Shown: positions 8,587 to 16,724, counted from the first letter of the stretch. The stretch: DNA of 64,000 bases from Sphingobacterium olei (GCF_005048855.1 NZ_SUME01000003.1:310001-374000), one strand, 5' to 3'. Notes: generated by a model from the letters alone, not told the origin. Program-made: numbers and translations.

Positions 8587-9306
8587 ATGAAAAGAAATAT
8601 TATCCTACTACTATCCCTGCTGCTATCTGTGTCCGGAAAGACACAGGTCCCACAGCTAGAAGATTTTCTCCATTTGTACATGCCCGATCCCGATGGTTTC
8701 CTGACCGGTTTTGTTCCGCAGGGCTTTGTCAAGATCGATCATATACAGGCGTTGAACGTAATCAATGCATTTTTTATTGAGAATCTGGGAGGGGAACCAA
8801 ACCCAGGCTATACCACGCCCAATGTTAACCATTATCAGCGCGGTAACATTGTCATGTCCTGCGGTGTCTTCAATGACTCGATCAAATGGCATATCCAGCA
8901 AGATATCTTACTCCAAGAGCCAGAAGGGCCGCCGGGCGACCCGATGCAGCCTGTCGTTGTAAAACCTGCAAAGCGTTATAAGAATCCCTACCATAGATTT
9001 GACGGCGTTTATATGGTGGAAGCGTATCTGCTGGATGCCTTTGAACTGCTGGATCTGGAAGGAAAGCTGTGGCCGGGTTTTGCAAGCGAGACACGCACGA
9101 ATAATACCCTGGAAGTCGCCTATGCCTATCCCACAACTACAGTCGGCCCGATGTGGATGTATCCCGTATTGCTGGCCTTTGATAAGGATTACCGTTATCA
9201 GATCGAGGTCCGTATATTTGCGGTCAAGGCGCACCGTCAGGAAGCTGTCGACGTGCTGAAATGGATCGCAGAACATATGGAGATCTCCGAAAATGTGCCG
9301 ATTTAG
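8587..9306 (+). CDS. secreted protein of unknown function, copy 2 of a tandem duplication
   Basis: The start is placed at 8587 (MKRNIILLLSLLLSVSGKTQ), which aligns with the signal peptide of copy 1; the upstream ATG at 8563 would put eight extra residues before it. The mature protein follows copy 1 almost residue by residue, with a few replacements (KPDPDG to MPDPDG, VSPMW to TTVGPMW). Long DNA runs, for example the stretch coding for KPAKRYKNPYHRFDGVYMVE, are nearly identical, so the duplication is recent or maintained by gene conversion. Function unknown. Confidence 0.65.
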   Translation: MKRNIILLLSLLLSVSGKTQVPQLEDFLHLYMPDPDGFLTGFVPQGFVKIDHIQALNVINAFFIENLGGEPNPGYTTPNVNHYQRGNIVMSCGVFNDSIKWHIQQDILLQEPEGPPGDPMQPVVVKPAKRYKNPYHRFDGVYMVEAYLLDAFELLDLEGKLWPGFASETRTNNTLEVAYAYPTTTVGPMWMYPVLLAFDKDYRYQIEVRIFAVKAHRQEAVDVLKWIAEHMEISENVPI

Positions 9307-9331
9307 GATTATCTTTTAATGACCGGATTAA

Positions 9332-9397
9332 TTTGTCATCATTTGTAAAGATTGCACTTGGTATCCGAAGCAAATTTATATCGATTATCATTCATAA
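9332..9397 (+). pseudogene. remnant of a HigB/RelE-type toxin C-terminus
   Basis: A short frame opens only after a stop at 9329-9331 and ends with QIYIDYHS and a stop at 9395-9397. The (V/I)xIxDYH ending is the typical C-terminus of HigB/RelE-family toxins. The stop lies 7 bp before the start of a HigA-like frame, which is the standard higB-higA spacing. The rest of the toxin gene is missing. The match is short, so I call it a probable relic. Confidence 0.45.
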
Positions 9398-9404
9398 GAA
9401 AATT

Positions 9405-9548
9405 ATGACGATGTTCAATTCAGCTCATCCCGGAGAATTAATTAGGGAAACTACCGATGGTATTATCGAAGAAACGGGTAAAAAATTAAGTGTGGAAGAA
9501 GTCGCAACGTGTTGGAACGCTTCCTTAATCGTAAAAAGGAACCGGTAA
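9405..9548 (+). pseudogene. truncated HigA-type antitoxin
   Basis: The frame starts MTMFNSAHPGELIRETTDGI, continuing IEETGKKLSVEEVAT. This is the N-terminus of HigA antitoxins (FNPxHPGExL motif, then the first helices of the HTH). Where the HTH should continue with a GxSRxTLS-type recognition helix, the reading switches to CWNASLIVKRNR and stops. The 47 codons are far shorter than the roughly 100 of an intact HigA. An overlapping frame from about 9484 to 9645 reads LERFLNRKKEPVSKKKDRID and on, possibly the end of another gene joined by a deletion. Confidence 0.6.
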
Positions 9549-9609
9549 GCAAAAAGAAAGACAGAATCGACTATACCCCGGTTCCTGTTGGTGGCTATTC
9601 CTTAATTGT

Positions 9610-10227
9610 TTATACCACATGGCAGCGTATCACGTCACCGTAATTAGGCGTAGGATCAGTGCCTAAATAAGTAACCCTAAATTCGTATTCTTGAAGGCGT
9701 TCCAAGTCTTTGATCAGGATGCTGGGCTTACCTGTGAGAGTTTCTATCCAGTCGCTTTCTATCCCTGTTTTTCGGTATTCGAACCGATAAAAACGTGCTG
9801 GGCTCCAGGGTTTGACACGCATGTTAACCGTGCATAACCCTGTTTGTGGTATCTCTACCCTAAAATCTGTCGGTTTGGGCGAGCGCGTTGCGGTGTTGCG
9901 TGAGGTTTTGCTTGGGATAAAACCTGCCGCTAGTATGATTGCAGCATTTCCCTGAGCAATGGTCTGAACATACAATGAAAGATTGTAGAGTAGTTTTTTC
10001 AATTTGTCCATTTGCTCGTTTTTCAATTCCACTTGCCGCATATCCCGAAAGGCCGCTTCGGTTAGACTGATGCGGTACGCCTGTATCCCAGCTGCAAGTT
10101 CTGATAATGTTGGGATTGGATCGGGGAATAGGTCCACGTTTTCAGTGGTCTTTGTTAGTACATTTTCAGCATACTGCATAAGCGTTGCTGCAGTTCTTGT
10201 TTTGGATGATAGTACTGGTTTTGCCAT
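9610..10227 (-). CDS. hypothetical protein with C-terminal fibronectin-III-like domain
   Basis: This 205-residue protein has no signal peptide. The N-terminal half is helical (SELAAGIQAYRISLTEAAFRDM; MDKLKKLLYNLSLYVQTIAQ). From about residue 120 it reads as a beta-sandwich of Fn3 type: PKPTDFRVEIPQTG, ARFYRFEYRKTG, then LERLQEYEFRVTYLGT. Proteins with this layout are common singletons in Bacteroidota and are of unknown function. A TATATTTG -7 box lies just upstream, so it is probably transcribed alone. Confidence 0.65.
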   Translation of the reverse strand: MAKPVLSSKTRTAATLMQYAENVLTKTTENVDLFPDPIPTLSELAAGIQAYRISLTEAAFRDMRQVELKNEQMDKLKKLLYNLSLYVQTIAQGNAAIILAAGFIPSKTSRNTATRSPKPTDFRVEIPQTGLCTVNMRVKPWSPARFYRFEYRKTGIESDWIETLTGKPSILIKDLERLQEYEFRVTYLGTDPTPNYGDVIRCHVV

Positions 10228-10255
10228 AATTTCAATTTTTTAATAAATGATGGCT

Positions 10256-10263
10256 CAAATATA
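10256..10263 (-). promoter_or_regulatory. -7 box of the Fn3-like gene
   Basis: On the minus strand this reads TATATTTG, an exact match to TAnnTTTG, about 30 bp upstream of the ATG at 10227. The -33 region is only a weak match. Confidence 0.45.
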
Positions 10264-10466
10264 AGAACGGTGCTATTTGAAAGTAGGGGTGTAATTCGGC
10301 CAAACTTTCCGCAAGGGGCATGTTTTTTTTGCCGAAATATACACCTTCGAGATGTGAAAAGTTTAAAAATGTGTATTTTTTGTCGATTCAGGAAGGTTTT
10401 TTGATGTAAGTGTGTACTTACCGTTTGGCATTGACATTGTCTCAATGTCGATGCCGTTTTTCTTAT

Positions 10467-10781
10467 TGTCAATGCGAGATGTCTTTCCGGCACTGCCTTT
10501 TATCTCGCTGATGGTGCCATTTGTTTTGTTGTCGATGCCAAAAGTGTTCCCGACACTGCCTTTTATCGCGCTGACGATGTCGTTTGTTTTGTTGTCGATG
10601 CCAGATGTCTTTCCGGCACTGCCTTTTATCTCGCTGACGATGCCGTTTGTTTTGTTGTCAATGCCAGATGTCTTTCCGACGCTGCCTTTTATCGCGCTGA
10701 CGATGTCGTTTGTTTTGTTGTCAATGCCAGATGTCTTTCCGACACTGCCTTTTATCGCGCTAATGATGTCATTTGTTTTGT
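10467..10781. repeat. minisatellite: five 63-bp tandem repeats
   Basis: Five consecutive units start at 10467, 10530, 10593, 10656 and 10719, all exactly 63 bp long, with a decayed partial unit after 10782. Units differ at a handful of positions each. Because 63 is divisible by three, frames stay open through the array on both strands. The plus frame gives hydrophobic repeats (DVFPTLPFIALTMSFVLLS). The minus frame gives hydrophilic 21-residue repeats containing GKTSGIDNKTN, open from about 10920 to 10371 but with no ATG before the array. Whether either is expressed is unclear; I annotate the DNA repeat and not a gene. Confidence 0.85.
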
Positions 10782-10982
10782 CGTCAATGCCGAGCAGCTT
10801 TTTGACAATGTTAAATATCTTGTTGGAGGCGCGATCTGTCCTGCCGTCGGAGGCGGATGTCGCGCTAAAGGAGTTGGTTGGCCAATTCAGGGGTATAGGG
10901 GTAAACGGTTTAAGAATTTACTGACCATAGCATCTTTGGAGATTGGGGTTCCGAGCCTGAAAAGTTTTCCTAAATTTGCGGT

Positions 10983-11387
10983 ATGATACACAAGGATGGA
11001 TTGGTTTCGGAATTAACCTTCAAAACTTCCCGCTCGAGCGGGCCTGGAGGGCAGAACGTGAACAAGGTCGAGTCTAAGGTCACTGCGCTCTGGTCTGTGG
11101 ATGGATCTAAATTGTTGACCGATGTACAAAAGTCGATTGTGAAGCAACGATTGTCCAGCCGGATAAATGTATTGGGAATACTCGCTGTGGAATCGTCAGA
11201 GAGTAGAAGCCAACTTGAGAATAAAGAGCTCGCTGTTGAAAAACTGATGAGGTTAGTTAAGGATGTACTCAAGCCAATAAAGAAACGTGTGCCAACTAAA
11301 ATGTCTAAAGCCAAGATATTGGAGCGGTTAGATCGTAAAAAAAGGCAGGCAACCAAGAAGAAAGATAGAAGATGGCGACTGGAGTGA
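10983..11387 (+). CDS. arfB: ribosome-rescue peptidyl-tRNA hydrolase ArfB (YaeJ family)
   Basis: At 134 residues this has the length and layout of ArfB. A release-factor catalytic domain carries the invariant GGQ in SSGPGGQNVNKVESKV near residue 22, and the C-terminal tail is strongly basic (KKRQATKKKDRRWRLE), the part that threads into the empty mRNA channel of stalled ribosomes. There is no codon-recognition domain, which separates it from RF1/RF2. It frees nascent chains from non-stop ribosomes. It appears to be a single-gene unit. Confidence 0.9.
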   Translation: MIHKDGLVSELTFKTSRSSGPGGQNVNKVESKVTALWSVDGSKLLTDVQKSIVKQRLSSRINVLGILAVESSESRSQLENKELAVEKLMRLVKDVLKPIKKRVPTKMSKAKILERLDRKKRQATKKKDRRWRLE

Positions 11388-11489
11388 CGCACATAATGAG
11401 GTTTTTATAGTGTGTATTAATGATTGAAGGAATTTATCTTATTTATTTTCAGTTAGATAACCATCTATTCTGAAAATAAACTAAAAAAA

Positions 11490-11520
11490 TAGTTGTGTAA
11501 CTAAATTTTTAGTTTTAACT
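11490..11520. promoter_or_regulatory. probable BlaI-type operator sites
   Basis: TAGTTGTGTAACTA at 11490-11503 has exact five-base inverted arms (TAGTT/AACTA). A second shorter dyad, AGTTTTAACT, follows at 11511-11520. Both sit 55-85 bp upstream of the BlaI-like gene. BlaI/MecI repressors usually bind dyads like this in front of their own operon, so autoregulation is expected. Inferred from position and symmetry. Confidence 0.5.
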
Positions 11521-11574
11521 TCGTTTATGTAATCGATTATAGGCAATATTGTCTAACATGTAATAAACAGAGTT

Positions 11575-11943
11575 ATGCACGAAATTAAAGAACTAACAAA
11601 AGCCGAGGAGCAGATTATGCACGAGCTTTGGGAAATGGGAGGGGGCTTCGTTAAGGAAGTCATCGAACGTTTACCGGAACCCAAGCCGGCTTATAATACT
11701 GTATCTACTATAGTACGTATTCTAGAGACCAAGGGTTTCGTAGAACATCAAGCATTCGGGAAAAGCCATCGTTATGTCCCGAAAATACACAAAGAGGAAT
11801 ATAAAAAATTGATAACGGATAAACTGCTGAACAATTATTTTGATAATTCACCCAAGCGTATGCTGTCTTTTTTCTTAGAAGACAATAAGTTGGATGTCAA
11901 AGAATTGGATGATATCCTTGCGATTTTAAAAAAGCATAAATAG
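11575..11943 (+). CDS. BlaI/MecI/CopY-family repressor
   Basis: This 122-residue winged-helix protein has the family's N-terminal pattern (LTKAEEQIMHELWEMGGGFVKEVIE) and recognition-wing region (PKPAYNTVSTIVRILETKGFVEH), then a C-terminal dimerisation segment with repeated acidic residues. Family members repress a neighbouring metalloprotease-sensor operon and are inactivated by proteolysis on signal. The M56 protease gene starts 27 bp downstream and should be its partner. Dyads upstream fit autoregulation. Confidence 0.88.
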   Translation: MHEIKELTKAEEQIMHELWEMGGGFVKEVIERLPEPKPAYNTVSTIVRILETKGFVEHQAFGKSHRYVPKIHKEEYKKLITDKLLNNYFDNSPKRMLSFFLEDNKLDVKELDDILAILKKHK

Positions 11944-11970
11944 GTTAACCACCTTATAAACTTTAACATT

Positions 11971-14001
11971 ATGGTGTATTTAATTTTAGTTAACATCTCA
12001 TTGATTGTCTGCTATACGTTATATAGCTTGTTCTTCAAAAAACTTACTTTTTTCCAGTGGAATAGGTGCTATTTGCTGGGAGCATTGATTATTTCTTTGC
12101 TTATACCTATAGGTTTATTTGTCGATATGTCGTCCAATAGTATGTTAGAGCAGACGCTTCCAACCATTGATCTGCATATGATGATGGATGTCGATGTCAT
12201 GACGTTTGGAGTGCAGGAAAGTAATTATTATTTAATGGATTTTCTTGCACCCCTGTATGGCTTAGGTGTCCTTGCATTCGGATTCTCGCTGTTGCATCGG
12301 CTATACCGACTCCGGTCGATCATGCGAAGCGAACAGGAGTGGCTGAGCTTTTCCTTTTTTAATAAGATTTTCCTGGGAAGGCACCTGACAGATAACTCGA
12401 CGGTTCTCTCGCATGAGCAGGTTCACGTGAAACAGGGGCATACCTACGATATTGTATTGGTAGAGTTGGTGAGACTGTTCAATTGGTTCAATCCCGTTTT
12501 GTATTTCTACCAAAAAGAATTAAAATTCCAGCACGAGTGTATTGCGGATGAAATCTGTTCGGAGGATAAGGTGGCTTATGCCGAACTATTAGTGGCTCAT
12601 GCGATGAATGTAGATCAGCTGCATCTAACGAATGAGTTTTCCAATCATTCATTTTTAAAGAAAAGAATCATGATGTTATTTAAGAATAAATCAAAAACGA
12701 AACATAAATACCTGTATCTATCTGTGCTGCCTGTTATTTTGGTAGTATTGGGATCGACGTTGATCTTCAACACTTCGAAAGCCAAAAATATCGTAGCTGA
12801 ATTTGAAAACAAGGTGGCGGATGTGGCGGTACCTTTGTTACCTGGTGGCGAGGGGCAGCCATCTGAAGCATTTGGTGAATCGAAAAACCCAGCGGAGATA
12901 CAGGGGCCTCGGGAGGAGGAGTCGATTATACAGCAACTGACAAACGAAGTATTAATACAGGAAGATACTGTAGGAAACGAGATATTCACCGCTGTTGAGG
13001 TAACGCCCGAGCCTCCGGGTGGAATGGCTGCATTTCGAAAATGGATAGCAGATAATTATAGGTATCCTCAAGCAGCTATAGATGCTGAAGCAAAGGGAAC
13101 TATTCAGATTTCATTTATTGTAGAAAAAGATGGAATCCTTTCTAATCTAAAGATCGTTAGAGATCTTTCCCATGGGACGGGAGAGGCAGCAGTAGAAATG
13201 CTGAAAAAATCTGAAAAATGGAGTCCAGGTATCCAAAATGGGCGTAAAGTTCGTGTAGCTTTTACGCTTCCGATCCGACTGGATTTAACGCATATGGGAT
13301 CCGCTCAGGAGGATGTTAAACCGGATGTGCTGGCTGAACCTGAGCTGGGAAGAGCAAAATTTATGGAATGGTTTGCACAGGAATATCAACTGCCAAGAGC
13401 GATTACCTCAGCAGATAAAGATCCCTATATGTATGTGCGTTTTGTCGTAAATAAGGAAGGTAAACCGGATCAATTCTCATCCCGGGCAGACGAGCTTGAA
13501 CAGAGTTTTTTTAATGAAGCGGTACGTATCATCTCTAAAAGTAAGTGGAAGCCCGCACTTAAAGACGGACAACCGATTGATTCCCGAACAGCGGTAGGAG
13601 TTAAATTTGATCGAGACGGTAAGATTATTAAGAATCATACCCGGGTAGAGGTAATGCCTGAACCTCGAGGTGGAATGGCAGCTTTTCAGAAAAATATCAG
13701 CGAATGGTTAATTTATCCTAAAGAAATGATTTCAAAAAAGGAAGGTGGAAAAGTAGATGTATATTTTGAAATCGCTAAAGATGGTACGCCTTCAAATTTT
13801 AAAATTCTGGAAGAACCGTATCCAGGTGTAGGAAAGAACCTTGTAGAGATTATCCAAAAATATGGAAAATGGGCCCCGGGTATTCTTGATGGAAAAGGTG
13901 TGGTTACGCAATATTCTGTTTCCGCTGATCTGACTTTTATGCTCGGAGGCGGGGTCATAGAAGTGAAGGGATTAAAAGGCGGTAATTTTATTAAATCTTA
14001 A
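11971..14001 (+). CDS. M56 (BlaR1-like) membrane protease with three TonB-C-like domains
   Basis: The N-terminal third is membrane-embedded (segments near 3-20, 32-52 and 88-108) and carries the zinc-protease motif HEQVH at 148-152, with the third ligand region HECIADEICSE near 195. This is the BlaR1/MecR1 M56 fold. A further membrane segment near residue 250 leads to a periplasmic part with three successive repeats resembling TonB C-terminal domains (about 350-430, 450-540, 565-655; RYPQAAIDAEAKGTIQISFI; IYPKEMISKKEGGKVDVYF). The middle copy is the most divergent. It should cleave the BlaI-like partner when the periplasmic side senses a signal. There is no penicillin-binding domain, so beta-lactam sensing is not implied. 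Confidence 0.82.
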   Translation: MVYLILVNISLIVCYTLYSLFFKKLTFFQWNRCYLLGALIISLLIPIGLFVDMSSNSMLEQTLPTIDLHMMMDVDVMTFGVQESNYYLMDFLAPLYGLGVLAFGFSLLHRLYRLRSIMRSEQEWLSFSFFNKIFLGRHLTDNSTVLSHEQVHVKQGHTYDIVLVELVRLFNWFNPVLYFYQKELKFQHECIADEICSEDKVAYAELLVAHAMNVDQLHLTNEFSNHSFLKKRIMMLFKNKSKTKHKYLYLSVLPVILVVLGSTLIFNTSKAKNIVAEFENKVADVAVPLLPGGEGQPSEAFGESKNPAEIQGPREEESIIQQLTNEVLIQEDTVGNEIFTAVEVTPEPPGGMAAFRKWIADNYRYPQAAIDAEAKGTIQISFIVEKDGILSNLKIVRDLSHGTGEAAVEMLKKSEKWSPGIQNGRKVRVAFTLPIRLDLTHMGSAQEDVKPDVLAEPELGRAKFMEWFAQEYQLPRAITSADKDPYMYVRFVVNKEGKPDQFSSRADELEQSFFNEAVRIISKSKWKPALKDGQPIDSRTAVGVKFDRDGKIIKNHTRVEVMPEPRGGMAAFQKNISEWLIYPKEMISKKEGGKVDVYFEIAKDGTPSNFKILEEPYPGVGKNLVEIIQKYGKWAPGILDGKGVVTQYSVSADLTFMLGGGVIEVKGLKGGNFIKS

Positions 14002-14041
14002 GAGGAATAATATTGTTTGGAGAGTATTTCCCAAACCTCGA

Positions 14042-14105
14042 TGAAGGATCTAAATGCTGGAGTAAATCAATGGCTTTAGATCCTTCACTTCGTTCAGGAT
14101 GACAA
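14042..14105. repeat. intergenic inverted repeat, REP-like
   Basis: TGAAGGATCTAAA (14042-14054) and its exact complement TTTAGATCCTTCA (14075-14087) form 13-bp arms, followed by CTTCGTTCAGGATGACAA. The trailing sequence TCAGGATGACAA also appears in the intergenic region near 49315. Elements containing CTTCGTTCAGGATGAC are, to my recollection, dispersed in intergenic DNA of related genomes. There is no T-run, so it is not a classical terminator. Confidence 0.5.
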
Positions 14106-14185
14106 TTTAAAATATCATTCTTCGATACATCTCATAACAAAATCTCGAGTTAAGTCTTATTAAGACCTTCTTTCAAAAAATAAGA

Positions 14186-15052
14186 ATGCGAAAACTAGCT
14201 TTTCTTTTAATCATAGCAGCGTTATCCGGATGTAAATCTTATGATTTCGTAAAGAATGGATATATTGTAAAAGGCGACGATCAATTTGTAAGTCTCGACC
14301 GAAAACTTACTGTTAATGTAGGAGCTGATTTTATGGTAGATAAGGTCTGGCAGCACAACAAGCCTCCGGTGAATACAGCCAAACTATCGCGTGAATCTCG
14401 AAAAATTCTAAAAAGCTTAGGCTATAGCAGTAAGGCTTATTCTACTTTATTCAGTAGTAGAATTGACAATGAAAATGCCAAGTATGACCTGCTGGCCATG
14501 ATTAATAATCATGGGATACAAAAATCGGGTAAAGACGATTTACTGGACCTCAGTAGGCTGGCGCGAATGAAAACACGGGCAGGCGGTAGATGGTTTTACG
14601 AAACTTTAACGCTAAATCAAGCAAGGGTGTATCATGCCGTCATCCCCGTGTCGGATGAGCTATGGTCTGAACGATACTTAAGTATGATATATGTCTTACC
14701 AAAAAGCAGGGATTCCAATCTTCAGGATATAGAAAGTATCGTTGCAGAAAATGCATTTTTGCAGTATTCTTCGTCCTTCTTTCCAATGAAAACAGTATTA
14801 AGCTGTCCCAACGACGATGAAATGTTCTATTACGAGTATGAAATCCCAAAGCTCATTTCGAACAGAAATGAATACATGATATTGAGAGTTTCAAGTGGCT
14901 CAACGGAAGATGAAAAATTGATATATTACACCGTAATAAATCCCGGTCTTCGTCTAGGAGCCTTCAAAATATGTAGGGGAAACTATACCTTAACCTATAC
15001 TACACTTCAGGGAAAGGAGATCTGGAGCTCGGAAATAGTCGTCGAAAATTAA
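14186..15052 (+). CDS. lipoprotein of unknown function
   Basis: This 288-residue protein has a lipoprotein signal (MRKLAFLLIIAALSGCKS, lipobox LSGC). No domain is recognised in the mature chain. Its last stretch (NPGLRLGAFKICRGNYTLTYTTLQGKE) looks like beta-strand-rich sequence. It is probably anchored in the periplasm or outer membrane. It follows the M56 gene after 184 bp that contain the inverted repeat, so it is probably a separate unit. Confidence 0.65.
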   Translation: MRKLAFLLIIAALSGCKSYDFVKNGYIVKGDDQFVSLDRKLTVNVGADFMVDKVWQHNKPPVNTAKLSRESRKILKSLGYSSKAYSTLFSSRIDNENAKYDLLAMINNHGIQKSGKDDLLDLSRLARMKTRAGGRWFYETLTLNQARVYHAVIPVSDELWSERYLSMIYVLPKSRDSNLQDIESIVAENAFLQYSSSFFPMKTVLSCPNDDEMFYYEYEIPKLISNRNEYMILRVSSGSTEDEKLIYYTVINPGLRLGAFKICRGNYTLTYTTLQGKEIWSSEIVVEN

Positions 15053-15268
15053 CTATACAATACTTTTTTTGAGTTTAATAGGGTTATTTTGGTTCAAATC
15101 GTGTTTTTTTTGATGTTATATTTTATATATCTATGAAATGTTGTTTTTTTTACGCTTAAAGTGTTTGTTTTTTTTTGTTTTTTTATTAAAAATGTAATAA
15201 AATTATAATTTTTATATTGATTTGTTAACAATTATTCTTTAATTTTAAGAGAAATTAAACTAATTGTT
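15053..15268. promoter_or_regulatory. T-tract-rich leader of the ATP-grasp operon
   Basis: This 216-bp upstream region contains T-runs of seven to nine at 15064, 15104, 15144, 15168 and 15178, a perfect TTGTTAACAA palindrome at 15222-15231, and an AACAATTA/TAATTGTT inverted pair (15227-15234 and 15261-15268) whose right arm touches the start codon. No exact TAnnTTTG box was found. The region probably carries the operon promoter and may be intrinsically curved. Confidence 0.4.
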
Positions 15269-16708
15269 ATGATTGACCATTTGCTTGATAGTTATAAGCC
15301 GATAGACGGCGTCTATGATGAGATGATGAATGGTGTAATCCGCCAGCATTATAAAAAATTTGTTTCCTCTTTCGGAAAATTGGATGTGAACTCCATGGAA
15401 CTGCGTAATGAAATGGCTAAAAAGCTTTTTATGACGCAAGGTATTACGTTTACCGTGTATTCTGATGGAGAAGGAATTGAAAAAATATTCCCTTTTGATA
15501 TGATTCCTCGAATTATAGAGGCTGCAGAGTGGGAATATATTGAATCGGGAATTCGGCAAAGGCTTAAGGCGCTCAATATTTTTCTAAAGGACATTTATCA
15601 TCAGCAATTTATTTTAAAAGACGGTATCGTTCCCTCCAGTTTAATTTTCTCCTGTCCCAATTATTTGCGCGAAATGGTAAATGTCAACGTGCCGTTCGAT
15701 ATTTATACTCATATAAGTGGCATAGACCTCATCAGGGACTACGACGGAACGTACTATGTGCTGGAGGACAATCTTCGGACGCCTTCGGGTGTGAGCTACA
15801 TGCTGGAAAATCGAAAGATGAGCTATCGTATTTTTCCGAATATCCTGCCTGAAAATAAGGTGCGTCAAGTTGCACATTATCCAGATATTTTAGTGAAGAA
15901 TTTAGTAAGCTTGGGGTCGCATTTAAGTACAAGACCGACGGTTGTATTGTTGACTCCGGGTATATTCAATTCTGCTTATTTTGAGCATACTACACTGGCA
16001 AGATTGATGGGAATTGAGCTGGTCGAGGGTCGTGACCTCGTGGTGCAGAATCATATCGTTTATATGCGAACAACCAAAGGCCTGAAAAAAGTAGATGTTA
16101 TATACCGTCGTGTAGATGATGATTTCATTGATCCACTGGTATTTCGGTCGGATAGTATGTTGGGCGTGCCCGGTCTGTATCACGCTTACCGGAAAGGTAC
16201 CGTAAATATCGTCAATGCAATGGGTAATGGCGTGGCAGATGACAAGGCAATCTATACCTATGTGCCTGATATGATCCGATATTACCTAAATGAAGAGCCC
16301 ATTCTCAAGTCTGTACCTACCTACAGAATGGAAAATGAAGACCAGCGAAAATATACGGTGCAGAATATTCGTAACATGGTCGTGAAGAAGACGAACGAAA
16401 GCGGTGGCTATGGCATGCTGATAGGTGACAACGCATCGGATCAGGAGATAGCGGAATACATTTGCGAAATAGAGAAAAACCCAAGGCAGTTTATCTCGCA
16501 ACCGATTATCAAGTTGTCGGCAGCGCCTTGTTATATTGATGGAAAACTACAGCCCCGTCGGGTTGATCTCCGGCCTTTTGCGCTTTATGGACCGGACGGA
16601 ATCAAAATTGTTCCGGGCGGACTGACCAGAGTAGCTTTAAAGGATGGATCTATTGTGGTCAACTCTTCGCAGGGTGGCGGCAGTAAGGATACGTGGATAG
16701 TGGATTGA
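15269..16708 (+). CDS. circularly permuted ATP-grasp protein (CP_ATPgrasp type)
   Basis: This 479-residue protein is typical in length for the circularly permuted ATP-grasp family found beside alpha-E and transglutaminase genes. Visible pieces include YDGTYYVLEDNLRTPSGVSY, TPGIFNSAYFEHTTLARLMG, VNAMGNGVADDKAIYTYVPD and the C-terminal SQGGGSKDTWIVD. ATP-grasp enzymes ligate a carboxylate to an amine through an acyl-phosphate. For this operon type a peptide-synthesising or tagging activity has been predicted from genome context but, as far as I know, not shown. It is the first of three collinear genes (16-bp gap to the next). Confidence 0.85.
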   Translation: MIDHLLDSYKPIDGVYDEMMNGVIRQHYKKFVSSFGKLDVNSMELRNEMAKKLFMTQGITFTVYSDGEGIEKIFPFDMIPRIIEAAEWEYIESGIRQRLKALNIFLKDIYHQQFILKDGIVPSSLIFSCPNYLREMVNVNVPFDIYTHISGIDLIRDYDGTYYVLEDNLRTPSGVSYMLENRKMSYRIFPNILPENKVRQVAHYPDILVKNLVSLGSHLSTRPTVVLLTPGIFNSAYFEHTTLARLMGIELVEGRDLVVQNHIVYMRTTKGLKKVDVIYRRVDDDFIDPLVFRSDSMLGVPGLYHAYRKGTVNIVNAMGNGVADDKAIYTYVPDMIRYYLNEEPILKSVPTYRMENEDQRKYTVQNIRNMVVKKTNESGGYGMLIGDNASDQEIAEYICEIEKNPRQFISQPIIKLSAAPCYIDGKLQPRRVDLRPFALYGPDGIKIVPGGLTRVALKDGSIVVNSSQGGGSKDTWIVD

Positions 16709-16724
16709 ACTAAATTTTAAACAT

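Noticed and set aside
10412..10924. Plus-strand frame of 170 codons with hydrophobic 21-residue repeats, GTG start
   Set aside because: It owes its openness to the 63-bp repeat. The opposite strand gives a more protein-like hydrophilic repeat, and no promoter or membrane-protein context supports it, so only the DNA repeat is annotated.
11971..14001. Calling the BlaI/M56 pair a beta-lactam resistance sensor
   Set aside because: There is no penicillin-binding domain and no beta-lactamase nearby; the periplasmic part resembles TonB C-terminal repeats.
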